Origin: Promerops cafer
Taxonomy: Eukaryota > Chordata > Aves > Passeriformes > Nectariniidae
Assembly (NCBI GenBank): GCA_013398275.1
Contig: VZSE01006618.1
Location: forward strand, 290,486 to 354,485
Reading direction: 5' to 3'
Length of the DNA: 64,000 nucleotides
Below the pieces are notes generated by a model. It saw only the letters and a program-made list of their open reading frames with translations. It ran no database searches and was not told the origin of the DNA. The translations under genes and the position numbers were made by a program. Shown here piece by piece: positions 49,472 through 61,400 of this stretch (position 1 is its first letter; the number at the start of each line of letters is the position of its first letter).

Positions 49472-50574
49472 CTGCAAGTAAAGTGAGAGGAAGCTTTGGT
49501 TACAACAACATTAATTTTACAATTAAAACCCCCAAATCCTTTAAGAATCACTAAAGGGAGCAATCTTCTTCTGTTCAGTGGCCACATAATGCCACATAAG
49601 GAAATATACATGGGAGATTGTATCATTTTATAACTACCACTACTTGAAAATGACAGCATTCATTTTACTGTAACAGATTAATTTCCATCTATCTGTGAAG
49701 GGTTGGGGTATAGTTCCACTGAGGATACTGGCTGATGTCATTAACTGCAAGTGAAAACTACAAGCCTGATAGCTTCTGAATCACTCTGGACACTGCCCTG
49801 GGCCATAGAGACCTCCAAGTCTAAGAGGGCCTCAAAACTATCTTCAAGTAAACTTGCCTTCTCACCACTGCAGATCCAAACAGCCTGGCCCAATGTGGAA
49901 AACGGCCATGTGGCTTCCTGGGGAGCATGTTCTGGTAATGCTTTTGCACTATCAACCACGTCATCTTACATAGCAAAAGAAATTCTCCCTACAAAGCTCA
50001 CAGCTGCAGATGGTAACAGAGCTTCCAGTTACACTGGTTTGGTTATTTCTGTAGCCATTACACTCATTGTACTAAGATTCCCTTCTGCTGCTCTGGTTAG
50101 AAACCCTTCCCAGGGGATGGGCAATTGGGTCTCTGGGGTAATGTCATCAGAAATGTGAAAGAACACACAGAGTGAGATCATAAAATGATCATGGAATGAA
50201 CTTCTATTCTGTGCAGACACTGTGATCATAAAACACATGCAAAGGCTTTCTATGCAATTTTAGTGAGTGCTTACAAATATCTTACATTTCAGTAGATACT
50301 TCATGATCTACAAGAAAGTCATATTTTTCTCATCTAAGCTCTCCTTGGCTTTCCAAGAATATTACATTAAACTTCCCTTCTGTCTTTGAACACGCTGGAT
50401 TTATTTTACGACCTTTTGGGGATATATAAACATACTTAACATGAACCTAATGCCCATTTATTTTACAGTGCTAGAGTTGGCAGCAAGACCATTTTAAGTC
50501 AATGGAATTGCATCAGCACTGAGTGGATATGGGCCTTTTGGCCTCCATATATTTTACAGTAAAGGAAAGCTTAC

Positions 50575-50669
50575 CCACAGCTTTCTGCTTTTGGCAACAT
50601 AGGTACATGACGAACATTCAGAAAATCGAGAAATATCTTAGGGAGCTCTTCATTTTCTAAAATGACTGT
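50575..50669 (-). CDS. SNX24: SNX24 exon with PX-domain end
   Basis: On the minus strand the acceptor TTTTTACAG precedes 95 bp, with donor GG|GTAAGC leaving phase 2. It codes LENEELPKIFLDFLN followed by VRHVPMLPKAESC. This is the final PX-domain helix and the start of the linker. Similarity to human SNX24 is clear over the whole exon. Confidence 0.95.
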
Positions 50670-51734
50670 CTGTAAAAACAAGGCAGAATAGAAACCCACG
50701 TTTTAAAAATATTTTAGATATTGCACAGTTCCATTCAAGCCACTAAAACATTTCTTTCTTGCAATACTTTTCAATTCTCCATTATTTTACACCTATTTTG
50801 GAATGCCTCATTTTAATAGGAAAACCACAGTTCTTGATGAATCACTTAGAAATACATTCAGCTTATGCTACTACATTCTTTTTCACCTGCCATCACTGGT
50901 GCCAAACTATATGCTGCTCAAGCAGAGATGTCTGATTCTGGAACTAAGTTACTGGCATGCTCATTTGTGAATAAAATTCTGTTTATTTAAAATAAAAAGT
51001 AATACAGCCTCAGCTCAGTGCTTTCATGTTCACCTCACAGAAGACTACCATCTGGCTTATGAGCAGAAAAAGTATTCACTTTGTGCAGTTTTATTAATGC
51101 ATGTCTTGGTAAATGACAAGGGAAACTCCTTGCTTGGCTTGACAGCTCAGCTTACAACATCCTCCATGTATCTGCACTACGGCTCCGAATGACAAAGCTC
51201 TGACCACGCAGCTGTTGGCCAGACTTGCCACATTCTTCCACAGCCATCACACAGTGGCCATATAATGGCCAGACTACATCCTCTGTTTTTTCCTTTGATG
51301 AGATGATTTACAGTTTTCACAAGGCAAAGAAAAACAGTTCATAAATTCAACCAATGTCTCACCTGAAAGATTAAGCCCCTATTCCTTTATTGTTCATACT
51401 CACATAAATTCTGAAAATGTGTACTTCACAAGAAAAAGGAAGCCATAAGCTTTCTTAAAGAGATTTCTTTCACAAAGGCCTGATCTGAAGTGAATGTATG
51501 TATGGAAGAAACTTTACTGGATTTAAAATTAAATTGACTCCTAGAACCAGAGCTTTCCATGTTCATCCTGTTTACCTTTCCACCCTATGACAGAAGAAAT
51601 AAATATAGAGAAGAAACAAGTCTGGTGATGGAAAGACACATTACTCATACATTCAGAAGGTAACTTACTCCTGCATGTGTATTCTTTTACATTACAGCAT
51701 CACAAGGGAGACACAATGGTATATAGATGATAGC

Positions 51735-51795
51735 AGGATCACAAAAAAAATACGGTTGGAAGAGACATCTAGAAGTCATCTAGATTTTATAGCAG
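51735..51795 (-). mobile_element. Tiny CR1 3'-end relic
   Basis: GGTTGGAAGAGACATCTAGA followed by AGTCATCTAG matches the CR1 3' terminal block in reverse orientation. Only about 60 bp are left, so confidence is limited. Confidence 0.5.
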
Positions 51796-53029
51796 GTTTT
51801 ATAGCAAATGGTTTGGTTACTTGTGTAAAGAAAACCTGCTTAATGTTAAAATTACATAAGATGTGAAAGGACTTAAAAGCATTTAAAAAAAAAAGATATT
51901 TGAGAACTGGATCTTTTTTCATGATACATCTGCAAGTCTGAATTCAGAGGCTACACCTTCTCAACCGCTGAGGCCATCACTGAAATGTTTGAAAAACAGA
52001 TCAGGGAAAAATGTAGCTTTTGAACTTTTCTGTTCTCGATTTTAAGGGATGTAACAAACAATGAAGTCTAGGATGTTGGTAAGAGTTAAGCCTTTCAGTT
52101 CACCTCTATATGAAGATGCTGCATTAAAAAATGCCACTTTGTTTGCATTCTGCAAAATCAGCACTCCACTGCTGCAAAATTTATCCCCTTCTGCATTCAG
52201 GTTATGCACAAAAGAAGGTGTAGAGGTGGATGCATATTCAGAGGGTGTGTGAATGGCATAGAAATGTGTGACTGGCTCAAATAAAACCATCTTGCTAATT
52301 ATATGCAATGAGGAACCGCAAACAGTAGTATAAAGATGTTTAAGGGAATCCAGTGCTTATATGCAACTTCATACTTAGAACTCTTGACAGCTTTTTCTAA
52401 AAACTGAGCTGCCTGCTGAGGCTGCTGAATGGAGAAGGGAAGAACAGAAGGATACACCATTTTATAAAAGGAAAACTACTGACAGCTCCTACAAACCTAT
52501 TTGCTTCTACTTCCACATGTTTGAGATTAATATCTCATTCTATTTTGTTTTTTTTTCCCACAACATCTATCAAGTCAACCCAAGCCCTGCTAATCCTGGC
52601 CTGATGAAATAGCTTTCACAGAAAGATGTAAGCAAATAGTATCCATTTTAGTGTGTTAAGCCAGACAGTTTGTTAGCTGTCAATAACTCTGCTTTGGTGA
52701 TCACTAAACTTGAAAATGTAGAATTTGCAGGAAGCAAAGGCAATTTTGCACTGCACTGTATTTGTGCATCACCTCTGCTGATTGGGAATTTTGTCATTTC
52801 CAGAATTTGATGAAGGAAGGAATGACTGCACTGACCAAAGGAGGATTTTTCAACTGATGTAATGTAATGTGACATGGATTTTTAAGCATTAAAAATAAAA
52901 ATATGAAGTGTACAAGTTAATTATACTGATAGGGGGCAAATTATCTTCTGGCTTGACTTCATTGGCTTTGATTCAACAAAGGGTGAGGACATAACCTTGC
53001 CATTTAAAATACACAGTGGAAACCAAAGG

Positions 53030-53160
53030 AAAGGAGAAAAAAAAACCTGATAACAACAACAACAACAACAAAAACCCTAAACCAAACCAAAGAAAAACCA
53101 ACGAAAAACCACACAAACTCCAAACTGACCAACTAACCAATAGCAAAACAAAACCCCTAC
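53030..53160. repeat. A/C-rich low-complexity tract with (AAC)n
   Basis: This is the complement-strand counterpart of the G/T-rich tracts near 4.4 and 5.1 kb: AACAACAACAACAACAAC (53052-53070) followed by AAACCAAACC and AACCAAC groups. Confidence 0.85.
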
Positions 53161-54540
53161 AAGCACCAACCAGGCACAATGGATTAGGTGTGTCTGTCTA
53201 AACATATTTCCTAACTCTGGTGGTGACCCAAAGTGGATCTAGAAAACATTCTAAGCATTCTCAGCTTCCTATTTAAGTTAAAAAACAATTACTCTTAAAT
53301 CAGAAATGTTATTATAATTGGCCTAGTTTACCTGGAACAACCCATAACACAACAGATTTTTTACTTCTGTCTGAAAACTTGTAAGAAATCCATGTTTTGC
53401 AAACCTGACAAGCTTTACATGATAGGTGTGCAGAAAAGGAGCCAGCAGGTAAAGTTTCTCAACCACTACCTATAATTTGTTATGTAACATGCTCAACTGC
53501 AGCATTTATTCAAGTGAATGTATGATATTGGCTTGTAAGCATGACTAGCTACCTTGTTTGCTCTGCCATCAGAAACGAAAAGAGAAATATTTTCAAAGAT
53601 ATAAAATAATCACACTTGGTTTCTTTGTAATGTGAACTTTGTTGCATCCAAATTCTATCAAAATCATAGCAATGAATTTCAAATATGGGTCCCAGAGTGC
53701 TAAGTAGGCTAATTTAAGAAAAAAGCCCCAGAATGTGTATTTCCTTCCTAAAGTAAATAAAACCTCCTCTTCCCCCAAAACAAAACCAGCTAATACAACC
53801 TCTAGCAAGTGATTTGGGAAGTGACTCCAGAAATACATTTTTCAACTCATTGATTTCAGCTGAACTAAAAGTGCCATATTTTCTTAGAAAATTGTAAAGG
53901 GTATTTATCTGTTACTGTCACACTTTAATGAACTACTCTGTGCTTCAGGAGAAAAACCCACAACACAACACAAGGGAAAGTCTGATGTTTACATCAGCAG
54001 AAATGTCTTTTTCATTGGAAGGGTGCAATTATTATTATGTAAGACAAATCATAAAATCCCCGATTTTTCTACCTTATCAGTTTCATAAAATCATGTTCCC
54101 TAAGGATGTCATTGATTAGTTGCACATGTTCTTTCAGTGACATCTGAAATACTTAATTGTCGGTTATCTTTTCTCCTTCACTAAGTAAAATATAGTCACA
54201 AAATTGCAAAGGGACTTGTTCTGCCTTAACCTTAGCTAGATGCCATCATGCAGTGGAAAACAGTGCTAAAATATCACAGGATAATGCTCTCCAACAAGGG
54301 AGACATATAAACAGCATAATGATTTCCCATGAGTTTCCTTTTTAGAAAATTGTCACTAAAGCCAGGGTAAATGGTGACATATCTTCACAGAGGACACTGT
54401 GAAATCGAACACTGGCATTCTAGTTAGGCCCAAACCTACTCATCAGCCAATTATAACAGTATCTGAACATCTTGCTGAAAACCTGAACAAGACCACTTTG
54501 CTAACCTTCAGAGATCATGCCACAGAAATGCATCATTTTC

Positions 54541-54565
54541 TATTATTATTATTATTATTATTATT
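54541..54565. repeat. (ATT)n microsatellite
   Basis: Eight ATT units occur in SNX24 intron 3, opening spurious poly-leucine frames. Confidence 0.95.
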
Positions 54566-57366
54566 GCTGTTTTTAATGAAGAAAGATTTAAAAATTTCTT
54601 TCAGTCATCTACCACACTTTTTTGAGGTTGCTGGAAGAGCTGTTGGAAAGGGAGAAAAGAGAGTGGGAAAAGAGAGTCACAGGGTTTTTACAGACTTTTC
54701 CATTCAATCGGGTTTAGTTTGAAAGGCTGTACTGTGAGGGTGAAAAAGTTCATGACAGTTTTTCCTCTCTTCACAGGGAAAGATGCTTCACAGTACCTAA
54801 TTCAGTGGTGCAGCTAAAATGGGGGAAAAGAAAATCAATACATTCCAGCTACAGTAAGTAGGCTAGAGTGTCAGTCTCCACTGGGACCAAAATCCACATC
54901 TTTTAGAACATTTTAGAGTCTATATTCTTCTATTAACCTGCTTTTCCTGAACTGCTTTACACAGTCCCATGAAATGATAAAAAGGTTATCAAAAGAACAC
55001 ATTAGTTAAAAACCAAGCAGACAAAGGAACAAGACTTCTAAGATTAAGCTTTTCTTTCTTAAAGTAATAGCAGATACAATCATGTTTTATAATTCCATTG
55101 TGAAGAACTGTGAAGAAACTGACTTCCTTGTTCAGTGTGGCTTGTTAGAGGTTATTAACTGGGATTAATTCTAAAAAGAATTTCCACTTTTCATTACTAC
55201 CAGAAGTATTCACATATGTAAGAATAAAAGGAGATGGTCAAACGTGCTTAAAAGCCTGTATAAAGTCTCAAGGAGCATGCAAACACACATATAACAACAG
55301 AGAAGTGATGCTCCATATGAGGCACCAGCTAGTTAACACTCCCACACTGTGTATCAAAGGGAAGTCAACATTAAGAGTGACATCCATGCAGTGCAGCTTG
55401 AAAGGGAACAAATATTGACTATAGGTATTATAAAACAAAATACATCCAGTGAAGACCCAGAAGTTCCAAGTGAACTATCTGAAAGATAATGTAAAGTCAC
55501 AAGAGTTTTAAAAAAAGGAGGACAGAGGGGAATTGCACCTCTGAACCTCAAGACTGGAGGATATTTCCTGTGAGCTTAAAGCTCCCCCGGTATCTCATGA
55601 GTGACAAATCCATCTATCATAGTAATCTCAAGCTATGCAAAGGATAAATCAGATGAAAGGGAAGCCCAGTAGGTTTAATGACTACTGGATCATCAGTGAA
55701 AATGTGTATGCAGAAATTCATGACAGTGTCTATAACTGACACTGCAAGGCAGTTTACTTATTTTAATTAAAAATACTACCACACAGGTCTTACGATGAGA
55801 GCACTTGAGTTAGAAAGCTAGTTGAAAACACAGTTACAGTTCCAACTAATATTTAGCTACTAAGTGCAGACTTGTGGCTAAGTCTACAAATATAACCCAT
55901 TTGATGTGAAAAATAAAATATTGAATCTTTTTCGAGAAAAACTGGGAACATAATTTAGTGGAAGCAAACAGTGAACTTCTTTTCAGTAAAAGAGGAGACT
56001 AGTCCTTGAAAGATTAGAAACAAAGTGCAAGAACAGTTCCTTTGAAAAACACAAATGAAAGGAAGCAGTCAATACAATTTCCTGAGACACTGCTCAAAGG
56101 ATTGGAGGTTAAGACAAAGCTGGATGCAAAATGAAGAAATCAACAGAGCAAAAGGAAAAGAAACAGGCAGAAAGGAAAAGAAGGGCAAGCCAAGTTAATG
56201 ACATTATAAAAACTTAGCAGGAACAAGAAAGGCTTTTAAAAATAAGTAACAGGAAAAAGAATGAATACATCCACTAATGACAGACACAAAATTAGACACC
56301 GATTTCAAAATGTGTAAATTGAAGTATTTTTCAGAAGTAACTGACCAGTAGGAACTTGGAAAACTAACAAGTAATTAATACAATGTGAATAGTGGTGGTG
56401 ATAACAAACAGGTGCAGGAATACCACAGATAACTATATATATCTAAAAATCAGTAGATCCAGAAAACACACATTCTAGAAAGATGCAGAAATTAGCTAGT
56501 TAGGTTTGGAAATGTTTTCTTAAGAGTGCAGGGGAAGAAGGCTTGTAAAAAAGCAATGATATTTACAATTACAATACAGAGTAGATTGCAGTACTGTTTT
56601 CTAAAAGCTTAGAAGAACTAAATACAAATATGCTATAGTAAAAAAAAAAAAAACACTGAACATTCAGGAGAAGCAAGGTGCCTCATTTACCTGGCCTCTG
56701 CCAGTCCCTCTCCCAGGGAAAGCTCCAACAGGCAGTGCCACGGAGCACCTGGACACTCATATGAGACAGGCAGCATCTACGTCCTCCTACACAGCCCCTC
56801 AGACCAACAGAGTCTGGTAAATGCCAGAATTTTCTCATAAAACACCATAGGTACAAACCAGCCACAAGAACTGCCTGCACACAGCACAGTTCACGTCACT
56901 GGAAGAGCATGTACTTTCCCTGTTCAGGAAGTTTCTGCTGTCCACTACCAGAGCTTTGTAAGACACCAGTTATCTATAAACTACATTTTGAGAAACATCA
57001 AGGAAAGAGACCACCAAGACAAATAGTAAAAAAAAAAAAAAAGAAAGAGAAGAAGAAGTGTAAGAAGCGTAGTTGCAAATTGTAACACCTGGCCAATTTC
57101 AAAATTGATAGGTTTTTGTTTTCTGTCAGTCAGGTACTGCCCTCCTTCTATGCTGATCCTTGAGCATCAGGGAGAAGGTTGCATGAGAAAAAGCAGCAAA
57201 ACCCCCTGCAACAGATCTGACCAAGTAATTAAATACTATCATAAATACATAATCTACTTTAAGGTGGAAATCTCAGCTCTACATTTTCCAAATTTGCAAG
57301 TTTTTCTTCCTCTAAATATCAGGGTTTAGTGTACGTTCCTGTCTACTTAGGGCATGACAACCCTTT

Positions 57367-58440
57367 CTTAGAATTGTAGAATTATTTAGGTGGGAAAAGG
57401 TCTTTAAGACCAACACTTAACCCAGCACTGCTGAATCCATCACTAAATCAAGTCCCTAAGTGCCATGTGTTTTAAATACCTCCAGGGATGGTGACTCAAC
57501 TACTTCCCTGGACAGCTTGTTCCAACGCTCGACGATCTGTTTCTTGAAGGAATTTTCCCTCACATCAGATCTATATCTCCCCTGGCCCAACTAGAGGCCA
57601 TTTCCTCTTATCCTGCCTCTCCTTATCTGAGAGAGGAGACCAACCCCCATTCTGCCACAACCTCCCTTTACGTGATTCGATAGAGTGATCAGGTCACCCC
57701 CAAGAAAAATTTTCTCCAGGCTAAACACCCCCCAGCTCCCTCAGCTGTTCCCCACAGGACTTGTGTTCCAGACCCTTCCCCTGCTCCACTGCCCTTCTCT
57801 GGGCATGCTCCAGTGCCTCAATGTCCTTCATGAATTGAGGGGCCCAGATCTGAATCCAGGATTCAAGGTGTGGCATCACCAGTGCCCACTACAGGGGCAC
57901 AACGCCTGCCCTGGTCCTCCTGGCCACACTATTGTGGACACAGGCCAGGATGCCACTGGCCTTCTTGGCCACATGGGCACAGCTGGCTCATGTTCAGCTA
58001 CCAGCTGAATCCAGGTCCTGGTCAACCACCACCCCCAGGTTCTTTTCTGCTGTGCAGCTTTCCAGCAGCCTGTAGCACTGCAGTGGGCTGTTACAACCCA
58101 AGGGCAGGACACAGCTCTTTCCCTTATTGAAATTCATCCAGTTGGCCTCAGCCCATTGATCCAGCCTGTCCAGATGGCTCTGCAGAGCATTCCTACCTTC
58201 CAGCAGATCAACACTCCCACCCAACTTAGTGCCATCTGCAAACTGACAGAGGGTGCACTTGATCCCACATCCATATCATGGATAAAGAATTTAAACAGGG
58301 CTGTCTGCAGCACTGAGCCCTGGAGAACAGCTCTTGTGACTGGCCACAAGCTGGATGTGACTCCATTCACCTCCACTCTCTGGGCCTGGCCGTCCAGCAA
58401 AGAGCACGTCTGTCCAAGCGGCCATTGTGAAGCCATCAGC
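57367..58440 (-). mobile_element. CR1 LINE, about 1.07 kb, inverted relative of the 29.7-kb copy
   Basis: On the minus strand this runs from the end of CR1 ORF2 through the trailer to the 3' terminus at 57367 (AGAATTGTAGAATTATTTAG). The ORF2 portion is nearly identical to the copy at 29.7-30.7 kb over about 240 bp. It shares the coding-like LFKFFIHDMDVG block and the same frame shift just after it. It also lacks about 15 bp between two GCTGG repeats that the other copy partly keeps. It is non-functional. Confidence 0.95.
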
Positions 58441-61400
58441 ATTCATCACTGTCAGATTTAAACTCAGAATACCCAGCATACACTTCCATTTTCCCTTTTT
58501 CTTTTGGATCCTCATCAAAGCATTTCTGCAGTTGAGGTCATAAAACACACAGAAAGGTATTTGCTTGTTACAGTAACAAGTCAGCAGAAGCACAGTATTC
58601 CTTCAAAGAAAACTCAGCTTATTCATTTTCTGGATTAACAATGGTGTATGACATCTTGTTTATAGCTGCTTTAGAACCAGAGAACTAAAAAAAATTACAG
58701 TAATAATGATGATCATGATGGTAACAACAATAATAAAAGTAATAATAATAATGATGACAATAGAGTACCATGAGAGAACTGGGTATTAAAGTGATATACC
58801 TGTACCAGGAAGTTAGTAACTACAGTAAGGATTATTGGGAACAAAGATAAACACATCTGAATGGAAACATATCACAGAACTGCTGTGATTGAAACAGAGA
58901 GACTTTGGACAGATGGTTACTGACTATATATTACAACAGAGGAAAGAGACTCTGTTTCAATACTTACTGCAAGCCCTGAAAGGATAGAGCCTACTTTCAT
59001 TTCCAAAAAGCTTTCCACAACCCGCACCACCAAAAGCCTTAAAGCAAACTCTGCAAAGATAAGTAATTTGTTACAAGATGGGTTAGGAGAACCTATCTTA
59101 TAGGTTCTGAGTGATGCATATTGGAAAAAAAGTAACAAAACAATGAAGGACCTTAGAATGACCATTAGTGACTGGGGGAGTGAGTTGCTGACGGCTATAA
59201 TAGCATTTTCACTTCTTTTTAGCTTCATGAGGATCTCCCACAGCTCTAACTCATTTTCCTGGCTTTGCTTGGATCAAGGAAAGGGCCAAATGTTTGATAA
59301 GGTCTGAGGAACTTATCTATGAAAACAGGTCTTGCTTTCCACAAAAATGACAATTTCATGCAGATCTCATATCAAAATTTTAAAAGTCATCTGAGCATGA
59401 TTTCCTCATGTGCATTATTTCTACAAGATATTCAACTCTACAGTAACTTTTTATTTTGTCTCTCTGACATTTTCTTGTCAGATGTTTTGGGTCAGAGTAA
59501 ACTCTTGAGAAATGATTCTACATTCCCTTTGAAACTAATTAGACTAAGCAGCAGGTACCCACTCCGAAGTCCAAACAAGAGAATGTAGAAAGCCCAGGGA
59601 ATTCACTGCACCTGGGGTTAATGAACTCAATTGTGTCATTTTTGCAGAGGTAAAACAGGGGTAACATAACTGATGAAATATATTTAGATTTATATGGTGG
59701 TGTTTTTTGGTTTTTTTTTTGTTAGTTTTGAGTGGTAGCCCTTTCAGCACAAAATACAATGTTGAGTAAGTGCTCTAGGTTATTTTGTAGTGTTGGAAGT
59801 ATAGCTAAAAGGAAATTGGCAAGCTTTATTTTAAAAACTCTGAAGCTTACTTAAATTTTAATCCACTTAACAAGAAAATATATGTTGTGTGCAAGAGGTT
59901 TACTTACCTTTACCATTAAAAGAAAGGTAAAAAATCTGTGTGTAGGACTGGATTTTTTTGGTTGTTTGGTTTTTTTTCCCCCCTGAATAGTTAATATTCT
60001 AACAATTTACTTTGATATCTTGATTCTGTACTTGAGGAGGTGGTTGCTAACAGAATGGCAAAGAAGCATGAAGTATATTTTGACCACTAAAAAACTCAGA
60101 AATGGAGAAAACAAAGAAAACTGGGGTCAGTACAGAGAGAACAAGAAGTATAGAACAAGAATATGAATGTATTTGTTTAAATTTGTGAAAGCAAAGGGAC
60201 TTCTCATAGTAAGAGAAAACCCAGTTTTAAACCACACACTTACCCGTGTTCTTTATATTAACTTCTGTTTGTAAACATTCTTATGTTTCAAACATTTCCT
60301 TAGCCCCACAGGAGAGCAAGACCAAATCAACTCAGAACAATGCAATAAATGCTGTGCTGACAGCATTAGCCATTGATTAAAAAACATCTGTTTTCTGAAA
60401 AAATCACAAAGGTTTGCTTTGAAAAACACTCATAAGAAATGTCTACTATGTATTGGAACCAACAGGTTAAAACCAAAGATTCAGACAAATGTCTTCTTGC
60501 CTGCTTATGCTATAGAAGCACCATAAGAAATGGTCAAGATGTAGTGACACTTAACCATATTGATATTAAAAAAACATAGCATTTCATAAATTACAGAAGC
60601 AAACTGAAATTAATGTCAGAGAAAAGAAATTTGAACAGATGAAGTAGGAAATTTTTTAACAGATATGCATGTTTAAATTAAATTCTTGATAAATAACTAG
60701 GTAGTAACTATGCTGTGACAATGTTTTGCCAGGGGTCATAATTCAATCATTATTTTCATTAAAAAGAAACACAATATAAAAGAAATGGAAGACAGTAGAG
60801 CAGTCATAATGGAGTAAATGATTTAATTTTATTTTCCTAAATAACATAAGAACAGGGAGATGCTCAAGACTGTCCAAAAGCAACAGTAAGCATTTCCTGC
60901 AGTAAGTTACTGCAGAACAGTCAGGTGGGCAAGAAAGGCTTTAATATGTTTTGTCAAAACACTTAACTGGTCCAGCTTTGTCACCTAGAGCCTGAATTTA
61001 ACTCTCATACTACAACACTTGTGGATCTTGACAGATGGGTTATTTCTATGTGAAAACAAATTGATCGAGGACTGCTCCTCAGTACCACCCACTAAACTAC
61101 TCTTTCAGGAGTAAGACTACTATAAATTAACTATAATGTTTTGTCTTAGAACAAATATGCCTATACTATATTTGCTGACACCCTCTTCTATCAAATATCT
61201 GCATTTTGTTAAAATCTGCCAAAGAATTAGAGATCTTGTTCATGCCAAAATTCTGCATTAAATATCCTTCCACATAAATTTTCAGAGAAAGCTGACTTCA
61301 TCATGTCTGCATGTACTCCATTACAGGAGAGATCCAGCAGCAAATTATTAAATTCTGTATTCTTCAGTGAAATCAACTCTTTGCAGAATCAAGCCCAACA

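Larger units (their letters stand above)
43827..50669 (-). other. SNX24: SNX24 gene, last four coding exons; 5' part beyond right edge
   Basis: Four minus-strand exons of 95, 33, 65 and 71 bp join in frame to 87 codons plus stop. They match the second half of sorting nexin 24, a small protein of about 169 residues that consists mainly of a PX domain and binds phosphoinositides on endosomal membranes. The present part is the end of the PX domain (LENEELPKIFLDFLN), an acidic-Ser linker (SFDETESEES), the KLSHQPVLLFLRDPYVLP segment and the C-terminus DFPNVVIDGILHGIFYPH. The exons for the first half (PX start, basic lipid-binding residues) were not found up to 64 kb. Intron 3 must therefore exceed 13 kb, in keeping with the very large human gene. 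Confidence 0.95.
50680..57366. other. SNX24 intron 3, left part
   Basis: The upstream SNX24 exon (basic half of the PX domain) was looked for on the minus strand and not seen. The stretch has AT-rich unique-looking DNA, a tiny CR1-like fragment (51735-51795), an AAC run (53052-53070), an ATT run (54541-54565) and poly-A runs near 56640 and 57030. Confidence 0.6.
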
